Shown here: positions 17,035 through 24,226 of the stretch, in pieces
Position numbering within the stretch: the first letter of the stretch is position 1
How the letters are laid out: every line of letters begins with the position of its first letter
From: Rhodospirillales bacterium
Lineage (GTDB): Bacteria; Pseudomonadota; Alphaproteobacteria; Rhodospirillales; UBA2165
Length of the DNA stretch: 64,000 nucleotides
Assembly: GCA_022823235.1 (NCBI GenBank)
Contig: JAJDXO010000042.1
Location: 1 to 64,000 of the forward strand
Direction of reading: 5' to 3'
Translations under genes and position numbers: made by a program
The notes under the pieces: model-generated
What the model was told of the DNA's origin: nothing
What the model saw: the letters and a program-made list of their open reading frames with translations, nothing else
Databases searched by the model: none

Positions 17035-18377
17035 CAGTCTCACTCTCAACCGAGAAACTTGCGTCCGGTTCGCCGGAAGAACGGGCAACTTTTGGCCTGT
17101 TTTCCGTGACCGCGAACGAACGGCTTTTGACCGCCGGCCAAGACAGCGAGAACAATGAGCTCCGTCACGGTCCATACGTTGCGGGGTATCCGCTTGCCGA
17201 ATGGCTTGCCTGGAACTGGTGGAGGCTTCGATGGGAATTGGGACGCCCTTCGGGGCAGGACGATAGGCGCCGCTGGAACTTTGCCCATCGGATGGCGACT
17301 GTCGGGGAGGGCTACGCTTGGCCCAATATCACGATCTTCTCCGACGGATTGCAATCGTTCCTTGAATCCAAACCTTCTGGAAGTCCTGATGCCGTCCTGT
17401 TCCGCTACATAGGTGCGCAGCGACGTGAAGCGGTGTCGATGGAAGAAATGGAATCGGCGGTTGACGGATTTGTAAAAGGTGTTCTTGCCAGACTGGAAGA
17501 CCACAGTATCCAGGGCACAAACCTCCACCGTCTGTGGAATGACTTAGCGGCCGAACGAGAGGATCCAGACGTTACACGATTTCGACGTCTGGAAGCACAG
17601 TTGGGCTACGATCCGGACGATGTTGACGAAGATGTGGTGAAGCATCACCTACGCGACGCAGTGGAACTTGGAGAGGAGGCGTTGGGAGAAATCGCTGGCG
17701 ACGCAGCGCTTCGTGGTAGTCGGAACCATCAGATGCTTTCCGCATCGGAGATATCGAACATCGCGCTAGGGAACGGATTTGACGGTAACATGAACGACGC
17801 CGTTAGATTGGCTGACGAGACAATACTCCCGCAACCCGGAGCGGTACCGGCTTGGCGTGTCGGGGAAAGCGCGGCACTCAGCCTGCGCGACCAGTTGGAT
17901 TTGAACGGAGAACAGGTGTCCGACCACAAGCTCTCGGAATTCGCGGGAACAACTACCGGTGTCATTTCTGATACGCACAGGTGGTCGGATGCCATGTCGT
18001 TTCTGCTTGATGGACAGGACGACTCGGCTCGGGTGGTAATCAGATCGAAATGGGAAACGGGGCGGCGGTTCGAGTTAGCGCGGTTGCTTGGCGACCGCGT
18101 CGTGGGCCCTCAAATGCATCACGCTGGTGAATGCCTGCTTCCCGCGACCCGCACCTACAGCTACAGACAGAAGGTGCAGAGGGCCTTTGCAGCGGAATTT
18201 CTTGGCCCGTTTGCCAATGTAGATGAGATGTTGGACGGCGATTACTCGGAGGAAGCACAGAACGGTGTCGCAGATTACTTTAGGGTATCGCCAATGACGA
18301 TTCGTACGCAGTTGGTGAACCGTGGGCGCATCGAAGTGGAAGACGCACCGGATATCGCTGGCCGGGGTGCCGATTGA
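17019..18377 (+). CDS. uncharacterised protein with degenerate ImmA/IrrE-like C-terminal domain
   Basis: A 452-residue protein (from ATG 17019; GTG 17007 is also in frame) in two parts. Residues 1-300 are a Trp-rich region I cannot assign (GYPLAEWLAWNWWRLRWE near 55-72, GEGYAWPNITIFSDG near 96-110) followed by an acidic helical stretch. Residues about 310-440 look like an ImmA/IrrE metallopeptidase: a segment before the active helix, the helix itself (RFELARLLGD, 350-359), then YRQKVQRAFAAEFLGP and a winged-helix-like VADYFRVSPMTIRTQLVNRG. In active members the helix reads H-E-x-x-H; here those positions are R, L and D, so zinc binding and proteolysis look lost. It overlaps the preceding gene by 16 bp. 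Confidence 0.65.
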   Translation: MAGELTVSLSTEKLASGSPEERATFGLFSVTANERLLTAGQDSENNELRHGPYVAGYPLAEWLAWNWWRLRWELGRPSGQDDRRRWNFAHRMATVGEGYAWPNITIFSDGLQSFLESKPSGSPDAVLFRYIGAQRREAVSMEEMESAVDGFVKGVLARLEDHSIQGTNLHRLWNDLAAEREDPDVTRFRRLEAQLGYDPDDVDEDVVKHHLRDAVELGEEALGEIAGDAALRGSRNHQMLSASEISNIALGNGFDGNMNDAVRLADETILPQPGAVPAWRVGESAALSLRDQLDLNGEQVSDHKLSEFAGTTTGVISDTHRWSDAMSFLLDGQDDSARVVIRSKWETGRRFELARLLGDRVVGPQMHHAGECLLPATRTYSYRQKVQRAFAAEFLGPFANVDEMLDGDYSEEAQNGVADYFRVSPMTIRTQLVNRGRIEVEDAPDIAGRGAD

Positions 18378-18487
18378 GGGTGACCAACGCGCACCTTGTA
18401 GATTGGCTTGGCGATTGCGACCGCTATTCAAGGTGGGTGATCGCTGTAAGGTTCCAATCAGGGACCGTTGGTATCAGATGTGTCTGT

Positions 18488-18690
18488 TTAAGCACCAGCG
18501 TCCGCAAATGGCACCACTGGACACAAAAGCGCCTTGATCCGATCGGCGGTCTTTGGCGCTGGCTCGCGCAACTGGCTGACGGTCCAGTTGGTGGTGTATC
18601 CCGCGGTGAGGTCGTTGGGCCGGGCATGATTGACCAGCCGCTTGGCTCGCGAACGGGGTAGCATCAACTCGCACTCGGCGACCCCGGAGG
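18488..18690 (-). pseudogene. C-terminal remnant of a tyrosine-recombinase integrase
   Basis: The gap between the two flanking island genes is not empty. Translating the minus strand from about 18690 to a TAA at 18488 gives a fragment with AKRLVNHARPNDLTAGY, then NWTVSQLREPAPKTADRIKAL, ending in CPVVPFADAGA. I recognise this from memory as the usual C-terminal end of phage-type integrases found in proteobacteria (VNHARP..VT.GYA..WT..QLR.PAQ..ADRI.AL). There is no start and a stop lies just upstream, so only the last 60-odd codons remain; the catalytic Arg/His part is largely missing. It marks an old mobile-element insertion in the island. Confidence 0.6.
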
Positions 18691-18696
18691 GATGGG

Positions 18697-19497
18697 ATGA
18701 GTTTCATACATCACAGGCTTGGTCATGTGGCCAGCGGCAGCGTTGTGGAGGTAACGCTTAAGGGGAGCGCCGCGAACGTGCGGCTTATGGACCAGTCGAA
18801 TTTCAACAACTACAAGGCGGGTCGTCGGCACAAGTATCACGGGGGCTTAGCTCAAAAATCGCCCGTCCGACTACGGGTCCCCCGATCGGGCACATGGCAT
18901 GTGACAGTGGACATGCAGGGGCTGCGTGGTACGGTGCGGTCCAGCGCTCGAGTCATAGCGGCAGAAGCTCTGAAGCCGTTGCCAGCGATCAACGAAAGAT
19001 CACTTCGTGACCTCCCGTCGCTAGTCCGCAATGTCACGCAGGAGCAGGTTCCTGGTGTTGAGGCGTCGGACGAGCAGATGTTCGACGTGTTCATCTCTCA
19101 CACCTCGGAAGACAAGGATGAAGTTGTACGGCCGCTTGCTACAGCTTTGCGCAACGCTGGTCTGAGCGTGTGGTACGACGAGTTCGAACTTAGGATCGGT
19201 GACAGTCTGCGCCGCAAGATCGACAAGGGACTCGCGAGCAGCCGCTTCGGCGTGGTGGTGCTGTCCCGGGCCTTCTTCGGACGCGGCTGGCCGGAATACG
19301 AGCTGGACGGGCTGGTGTCGCGCACGGTGTCCGGTGAGCAGGTGCTGTTGCCGGTCTGGCACGACGTTACCAAGCGCGAGGTCATGGATTACTCGCCGTC
19401 GCTTGCGGACCGGGTTGCGCGCAGTACCGCCATGCACACGGTGGAGGAGATTGCGGGCGAAATAGTCGATGTGACCCGCAACCCGCCTGGAGGCTAG
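18697..19497 (+). CDS. DUF1883-TIR domain protein
   Basis: A 266-residue protein with two domains. Residues 1-90 match DUF1883, a small beta-rich domain of unknown role (FIHHRLGHVASGSVVEVTL; VRLRVPRSGTWHVTVDMQG). Residues about 128-260 form a TIR domain: FDVFISHTSEDKD (box 1), GLSVWYDEFELRIGDSLRRK (box 2, BB loop), SRFGVVVLSRAFF and WPEYELDGL, where Glu200 or Glu202 is the likely catalytic NADase residue. Bacterial TIR domains act in anti-phage defence (Thoeris, CBASS, Pycsar) by making signals from NAD or depleting it; that role is inferred here. The start has GGAGG 6 nt upstream. It may stand alone, because an integrase scar separates it from the upstream cassette. Confidence 0.85.
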   Translation: MSFIHHRLGHVASGSVVEVTLKGSAANVRLMDQSNFNNYKAGRRHKYHGGLAQKSPVRLRVPRSGTWHVTVDMQGLRGTVRSSARVIAAEALKPLPAINERSLRDLPSLVRNVTQEQVPGVEASDEQMFDVFISHTSEDKDEVVRPLATALRNAGLSVWYDEFELRIGDSLRRKIDKGLASSRFGVVVLSRAFFGRGWPEYELDGLVSRTVSGEQVLLPVWHDVTKREVMDYSPSLADRVARSTAMHTVEEIAGEIVDVTRNPPGG

Positions 19498-19643
19498 AAA
19501 GAGAAGCCATGCAGGAGGCCGACTGAGACGCGCTCCGACGCGAACCCGGCGCGCAGGCCCAGCGGCATCAAGTCAGGATTTCGACTTCCGGGCGGTCTCC
19601 CACGGCTTCGGGGTTGCGGCCTATCTTCTCTTCCCCCGCGTGC

Positions 19644-20732
19644 TCATTTGTTGGATTTTCTGCGATTGCATTCCCTGCAAAGCACTTGACAGTTCTCCGC
19701 GATTGTCTTGCCACGCTCGGACCAAGGGGTGATGTGGTCGGCCTCCATGTCCCCGATCTTAAACGCCTTCGCGCACACCTTGCAGATGCCCTTTTGCCTC
19801 TCGAACGCGCTCTGTTTCATGGCAGGGCTAAAGGCGCGGATGTTCAGATGCTTTTCCTCGCCGGTGAGCAGATACGGGTAGATGCCCGGCTGCTTTGTCA
19901 CGTCGTCGTCCATCATCAGGCGGGTAACCTCACGCTCAAGCGCTTCGGGGTCCAGGCTCTCATTTGTCAGGTGCCCGTACAGCCCGCCCCAGTCCACACC
20001 CTTCATTTGCGTGCGGTAGTTCGGGAAGACCGCTTCGACACGGTTGATTACCGACTGAAAGTGGTTCCACAAGGCCGTCGCCGTCTTGTCGTGCTGATGC
20101 GTGCCCATGTATTCCTCGACCGTCTGGTCCTCGTCCTTGATCCATTGGATCGCGGTTTCGAGGTAATCCTGGCGGATCGGCGACCCCTTCACATACTTGT
20201 CTCCCACCCCGTAGGCCGGACCTTGCGGCCTGCTGAAATACCGTTTGGCGTCGGACACCCATGGACCCGCGTAGACCGCGTTCCGCAGTTCCTGATCGGT
20301 CAGCTTTTCGCCCGCGATGTTGATGATCCTGAACCAAGCCAGCTTTTCGCTGTCGCTCCCCTCGCAGACATAAACCTGCAACGGGTAATCGAGTATCCGC
20401 TTCTGCTCGTCATCTTGCAGGTTGTGGAAATACCGCCCGTCAAGGGAGTAGTCGCCTTTCACGTACTGCGCGGCCGAGATCGTGCGCTGCTGGCCGTCGA
20501 TGACCTCATACGTTCCGTTTTCGCGCACGGCCCAGTACATCACGTTGAGCGGAAAGCCGTTGTTGATCGTCTCGATCACCGCGTCGCGCTGCTTTTCCTT
20601 GTAGACGAACTCGCGCTGAAACGGCGGACGGATGTCGAGCTTGCCGCCATAGCCTCGCACCCCGCCCTCGCCATCGTCGTGGTAATCCTCCACAAGGTTG
20701 CGAACGGTGATTTTCATCAGGTCGATTTTCAT
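19644..20732 (-). CDS. DUF262 and HNH endonuclease domain protein
   Basis: A 362-residue protein pairing an N-terminal DUF262 (ParB-like/GmrS-type) domain with a C-terminal HNH nuclease. DUF262 is shown by IRPPFQREFVYKEKQRDAVIE (substantially 34-54) and the nucleotide-handling motif VIDGQQRT (77-84). The HNH part has CKVCAKAFKIGDMEADHITP and a second CRECNRR, giving two CxxC zinc knuckles around the DH pair (about 314-360). The start overlaps the upstream methylase by 4 bp, so the nuclease is translated with it. This is a reasonable candidate for the restriction partner of the methylase, replacing an EcoRI-type endonuclease. Confidence 0.88.
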   Translation of the reverse strand: MKIDLMKITVRNLVEDYHDDGEGGVRGYGGKLDIRPPFQREFVYKEKQRDAVIETINNGFPLNVMYWAVRENGTYEVIDGQQRTISAAQYVKGDYSLDGRYFHNLQDDEQKRILDYPLQVYVCEGSDSEKLAWFRIINIAGEKLTDQELRNAVYAGPWVSDAKRYFSRPQGPAYGVGDKYVKGSPIRQDYLETAIQWIKDEDQTVEEYMGTHQHDKTATALWNHFQSVINRVEAVFPNYRTQMKGVDWGGLYGHLTNESLDPEALEREVTRLMMDDDVTKQPGIYPYLLTGEEKHLNIRAFSPAMKQSAFERQKGICKVCAKAFKIGDMEADHITPWSERGKTIAENCQVLCRECNRRKSNK

Positions 20733-21772
20733 TGCGGGCGCACCCTCCTAACCAGAATGCGTCGATAAGTGCGTTTGTAATTTTGTCCCTCGCTTATAAC
20801 CCCTCCCTCCCCATTCAGATCGTTGTAGTTTGGGGCATCCGCGATCGTGTATCTTTTTGTTTTCAGGCCGTAGCGGTCGTCCCTGTCTGTTATTCCCAAG
20901 ACCTCAAACTGCTCCGGGTTGTACTTGTCCAGAAACGTAATCGGCACTCCCATCGCCCCGTCCCAATCCATCGGGATTTCGGCTGTCTTGTCCACGTTAA
21001 TCGCATCGTAGTTGTCGTAGGCGGGGTATTCCTCCGTCGAGTACCGCTTGTAGAGGATCAAGTCCTCGTGGCGCTTCTCATGGTCGAGATTGGTAAACCA
21101 TCTGATTCCCTTGACCCTGACGAACTTATTGCCGTTCTCGTCAATTCTGTGCGTCGCGGCGGTTAACGGGTAATGATCGGGAACCCCGAACTCCCGATCC
21201 CCACTCGTGATACTCGGGCCGAACCATATCCTGTTGTCCTTAATCAGGGGGAATATTTCCTTATAGGTGATGGCATTGACGTTCCCGATGATCAGGAACG
21301 TCTTGCCGTGCTCCATGAGCTGGGCAACGTATTGACGGAACAGCGAAAACGGCGGATTGGTCACCACGATGTCCGCTTGCTTCAAAAGCTCGATGCATTC
21401 CTCGCTGCGGAAATCGCCATCCCCGTCGAACTCACGGATTCCAATATCCCCGACATCGGGCACCCTGCCGCCCTTCGTGTTCCCCTTGTACTCGAGCCAT
21501 ATCGCCCGCTCCGAATCGTGGCGGGTGTACAGGTCGCGATCCTGGTTTCTGTAGCACGCGGTGATGAGCTTCTTCAGGCCCAGGCGCTCGAAGTTGTACG
21601 AGAAATAATGAAAAAAGTTGGAGACGCGGGGATCGTCGCAATTGCAGTACACAACCTTGCCACGGAAGTGTTCGGTGTAGTGGCGGAGTTCGCTCTCGAT
21701 GTCGGAAAGCTGGGTGTAGAACTCGTCGCTCTTTTGCCGCTTGGCTTCACGCAAGTCTTTATTCTGAGACAT
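20729..21772 (-). CDS. EcoRI-family adenine-specific DNA methyltransferase
   Basis: A 347-residue protein recognisable as the EcoRI modification methylase family by its N-terminus (KDLREAKRQKSDEFYTQLSDI), the YCNCDDPRVSNFF stretch, and motif IV TNPPFSLF (NPPF about 139-142) that flips and methylates adenine N6. Members of this family methylate GAATTC-type sites, but the target here is not known. The start ATG has CGGGAG 7 nt upstream. It overlaps the DUF262-HNH gene, so modification is made before or with the nuclease, as expected for restriction-modification. The recognition sequence may differ from that of M.EcoRI. Confidence 0.88.
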   Translation of the reverse strand: MSQNKDLREAKRQKSDEFYTQLSDIESELRHYTEHFRGKVVYCNCDDPRVSNFFHYFSYNFERLGLKKLITACYRNQDRDLYTRHDSERAIWLEYKGNTKGGRVPDVGDIGIREFDGDGDFRSEECIELLKQADIVVTNPPFSLFRQYVAQLMEHGKTFLIIGNVNAITYKEIFPLIKDNRIWFGPSITSGDREFGVPDHYPLTAATHRIDENGNKFVRVKGIRWFTNLDHEKRHEDLILYKRYSTEEYPAYDNYDAINVDKTAEIPMDWDGAMGVPITFLDKYNPEQFEVLGITDRDDRYGLKTKRYTIADAPNYNDLNGEGGVISEGQNYKRTYRRILVRRVRPQ

Positions 21773-21825
21773 GGGTTTGCTCCCGCACCAATCCGATTAT
21801 CGGCGATCAGTTCCCGACACACGGG

Positions 21826-21894
21826 AGCCGCTTCCCACCAGTCGTCCGCGAGGGTTGCGACCTTTGCACGAACCTCATTCCAAGACAAGCGCAT
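21826..21894 (-). pseudogene. N-terminal remnant of a type IIL-like DNA methyltransferase
   Basis: A minus-strand ATG at 21894 begins MRLSWNEVRAKVATLADDW, which closely resembles the usual start of large MmeI/type IIL-like class I DNA methyltransferases (xLSWNEIRxRAxxFAxxW). After about 23 codons the similarity stops and the frame runs into the EcoRI-family methylase gene out of frame. I read it as the decayed beginning of a second, lost restriction-modification gene. The match is short and from memory, so it remains tentative. Confidence 0.4.
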
Positions 21895-22024
21895 CAGCCT
21901 GAACCACCAGCGAAAACGGCGGGGGGCGCAGGGAATTAGACTTCACCACCGAGAGCACGGAGCGCACGAAGGACCCCCTCACCCAGCTACGGCTACGGCT
22001 CGCAGGCTCGCCAAGCCTTCGCAT

Positions 22025-22045
22025 CCCTCTCCCAGGGGGAGAGGG
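22025..22045. repeat. GC-rich 9-bp inverted repeat (BIME-like element)
   Basis: CCCTCTCCC and GGGAGAGGG form a perfect stem with a 3-base loop. This type of stem, together with the flanking CCCCCTCACCC text, is a common dispersed intergenic element of alpha- and betaproteobacteria. It may act as a transcription end or be a small mobile repeat. No second copy was seen in the window. Confidence 0.55.
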
Positions 22046-22135
22046 AATCTTGTGTCGCTTCGCCCGCCGGCTCGGGCCCAAGACGCGCCGGGAATTCCTC
22101 GCCCGGTTGAAAGCCTCCGGCGGGCCGGTGTAGAG

Positions 22136-22246
22136 ATGGTGGCCATGCGGGCGCTTCTTGCCGTCTTATTGGTGCTTGGGATCGGCGCGGCTGCGTCGGC
22201 GCGGAGTGCGCCCGGCAAGCCGCCGGCGTTTTCGTCGGGGTTTTGA
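22136..22246 (+). CDS. possible 36-residue exported peptide
   Basis: A short frame begins MVAMRALLAVLLVLG and ends SAPGKPPAFSSGF. It looks like a complete signal peptide (cleavage around AASA) with a very short mature part of about 15 residues. It may be a real secreted peptide or the start of a truncated gene. The stop codon is 6 bp before the YjbR start, and no strong ribosome site is visible. Confidence 0.3.
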   Translation: MVAMRALLAVLLVLGIGAAASARSAPGKPPAFSSGF

Positions 22247-22254
22247 AGCCTTCC

Positions 22255-22629
22255 ATGACCTGCGAAGAGTTCAACCAGTTCTGCGGCTCGCTCCCGGCCG
22301 CCACCCATGTCGTGCAATGGGGCGGCTCTCACGTCTGGAAGGTGGGCGGCAAGCTGTTCGCCGTCGGCGGCTGGGAGGATGGCGAGGTTCGCGGCATCAC
22401 GTTCAAGGTCTCCCACATCGCCTTCGAGGTGCTGCGCGACATGCCGGGCCTGCGCCCGGCGCCTTACCTGGCCTCGCGGGGCTTCAACTGGATCCAGCAC
22501 CATGCCGAGCCGGGACTTTCCGACGGGGAACTCAAGAACCACATCACCCTATCCTACGAGATGGTCGCGGCGGCGCTGCCGGAGAAAACCCGGAAAGAGC
22601 TGGGCCTCTCAAATCCCCAAAGGCATTGA
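22255..22629 (+). CDS. MmcQ/YjbR family protein
   Basis: A 124-residue protein of the YjbR (MmcQ) family, which has a CyaY-like DNA-binding fold of unclear cellular role. Visible family features are an N-terminal M-T-C-E-E-F-N-Q-F-C segment, KVGGKLFAVGGW, and the C-terminal L-S-Y-E-M-V-A-A-A-L-P helix of the fold. ATG at 22255 is chosen; a TTG 12 bp upstream is also in frame. It stands between the island and a lipid-type ligase gene, and I see no functional link. Confidence 0.8.
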   Translation: MTCEEFNQFCGSLPAATHVVQWGGSHVWKVGGKLFAVGGWEDGEVRGITFKVSHIAFEVLRDMPGLRPAPYLASRGFNWIQHHAEPGLSDGELKNHITLSYEMVAAALPEKTRKELGLSNPQRH

Positions 22630-22661
22630 TTCCGGCGGCCGTGGACGGAAAATAGGGTCTC

Positions 22662-24194
22662 ATGACCAGTCTGCCCGCCGTTCACCCGACCGTCGTTCAC
22701 ATGCTGGCCGACGCTGCCGAACATTCCGGCGACGCCGCGGCTCTTGTGTCCGACGAGGGCGCGCTGACGTACCGCCAGTATGTCCGCTGCGTCGGCGGAT
22801 TTGCCGCCGAACTCCTGGAGATCGGCGGCGCGGGCGACCGGGTGGCGCTGGTCTGCGGAAATTCGATGGACATGGCGATCGCCATGTTCGCCGTCCACGC
22901 CGCGCGCATGCAGGCGGTGCCGGTCAACCCCATCTATACCGAACGGGAATTTCATCACATTCTATCGGATGCCGAACCGGTCGCCGTGGTCTACGATGAC
23001 GAGGTAGGTCCGCTGGTCGAGGGGCTGGCCGACCGACTTCGGATCGCCGCCCGGATACGCATCGGCGGCGACGGTGGCCGGTCGCTGGCCGAGCGGCGGG
23101 ACGATGAATCCGCCGCCCTCCCCGGCGCGCCGCCGAAGCCGGACGAATTGGCGACGCTTCAGTACACCGGCGGAACCACGGGACTGCCCAAAGGCGTCAA
23201 CATCACCCACGGCCAGCTCTCCATCAATCTGAGCCAGCGGGAGGCGGTGGTGCCGACCGTTCCCGATGACGAGACGGTTCTTTGCGTGATGCCGCTGTTT
23301 CATGTCTTCGCGAGCTGCATGTGTCTTCATCTGACCGCCTATTGCCGGGGAAGGCTGGTGATCCAGCGGCGCTACCACCCGGACCGGGTGCTCGACGCCA
23401 TCGAGCGGGAAGGCATCACCGTGCTGCCCGTGGGTCCCACCATCTTCAATGGGCTGATGGCCATGGATCGGTTCGCCGCCACCGATTTTTCGACCCTGCG
23501 AACGGTGTATTCCGGTTCGGCGCCGCTGCCCGTGGACACGCTGCGCAAATGGCGGCAGGTCACCGGCACACCGATCCTGGAGGGCTACGGACAAACCGAG
23601 GCGGGACCGCTGCTGACCAGCAATGTCGCCGGGAAGCCCATCGTTCCGGGCTCGGTGGGGCCGCCGATCCCCGAGACCGAGGTACAGATCGTCGACGTGG
23701 AGACCGGGGAAATCGTTCTGTCCCCCGGCGAGGAAGGTGAAATCCGCGCGCGCGGCCCGCAGATCATGTCCGGATACCGCAACCGGCCGGAAGAAACCGC
23801 GCTGGCGCTGCGCGGCGGCTGGCTCTACACCGGCGACATCGGAAAACTGGACGAAGACGGCGTCCTGTGGATTACCGACCGCAAGAAGGACATGGTCATC
23901 GTCGGCGGCTATAACGTCTACCCGCGGGAAATCGACGAGGTGCTGTTCGCCCATCCCAATGTCGTCGAAGCCGCCGCCGTGGGCGTGCCGGACGACTACC
24001 GGGGCGAGGTGATCCATGCCTTCGTCGTCCTCCGCGACCGGACCGGCGATCCCGCGGCGGCCCTGCTGGACTATTGCCGGGACGGTCTTGCGAAGTACAA
24101 GGTCCCGGCGCACATTCATGTGGTCGACCGGCTTATGAAGACGACGGTCGGCAAGATCGACAAGGCGGCGATGCGGCAAAGCCTGACGGCCTGA
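22662..24194 (+). CDS. AMP-binding acyl-CoA synthetase
   Basis: A 510-residue ANL-superfamily ligase that activates a carboxylic acid to its CoA thioester via an adenylate. The signature motifs are complete: P-loop YTGGTTGLPKG (about 167), GYGQTEAGPLL (about 308), YTGDIG (about 388), ITDRKKDMVIVGGYNVYPRE (hinge) and the C-terminal catalytic lysine in TTVGKIDK. It is close to long-chain fatty-acid-CoA ligases, but the chain length cannot be read from sequence. A thiolase-fold gene follows 32 bp later on the same strand, so the pair may act in the same catabolic pathway. Confidence 0.85.
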   Translation: MTSLPAVHPTVVHMLADAAEHSGDAAALVSDEGALTYRQYVRCVGGFAAELLEIGGAGDRVALVCGNSMDMAIAMFAVHAARMQAVPVNPIYTEREFHHILSDAEPVAVVYDDEVGPLVEGLADRLRIAARIRIGGDGGRSLAERRDDESAALPGAPPKPDELATLQYTGGTTGLPKGVNITHGQLSINLSQREAVVPTVPDDETVLCVMPLFHVFASCMCLHLTAYCRGRLVIQRRYHPDRVLDAIEREGITVLPVGPTIFNGLMAMDRFAATDFSTLRTVYSGSAPLPVDTLRKWRQVTGTPILEGYGQTEAGPLLTSNVAGKPIVPGSVGPPIPETEVQIVDVETGEIVLSPGEEGEIRARGPQIMSGYRNRPEETALALRGGWLYTGDIGKLDEDGVLWITDRKKDMVIVGGYNVYPREIDEVLFAHPNVVEAAAVGVPDDYRGEVIHAFVVLRDRTGDPAAALLDYCRDGLAKYKVPAHIHVVDRLMKTTVGKIDKAAMRQSLTA

Positions 24195-24226
24195 TTTTCG
24201 CCGGCGAGCAGGAAACGAGGCAAACC

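Larger units (their letters stand above)
21773..22135. other. intergenic right edge of island
   Basis: About 360 bp without an intact gene. It includes a short methylase-like N-terminal remnant (21826-21894), a run of text with the pattern caccaccgagagcacggag common in proteobacterial intergenic repeats (about 21942), and the palindrome at 22025-22045. A 27-codon in-frame stretch at about 22050-22132 ending in TAG could be another gene end, but it is too short to assign. Confidence 0.4.

Noticed and set aside
18374..18661. Small plus-strand frame of 95 codons between the ImmA-like gene and the TIR gene
   Set aside because: It has no recognisable protein character, and the opposite strand carries the integrase C-terminal remnant over the same bases, which explains the DNA better.
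19498..19643. Possible extra coding tail after the DUF262-HNH gene
   Set aside because: A minus-strand frame continues for some 25 codons past the HNH stop in another frame (IGRNPEAVGDRPEVEILT), but it has no start, and the HNH protein ends with a complete zinc knuckle.
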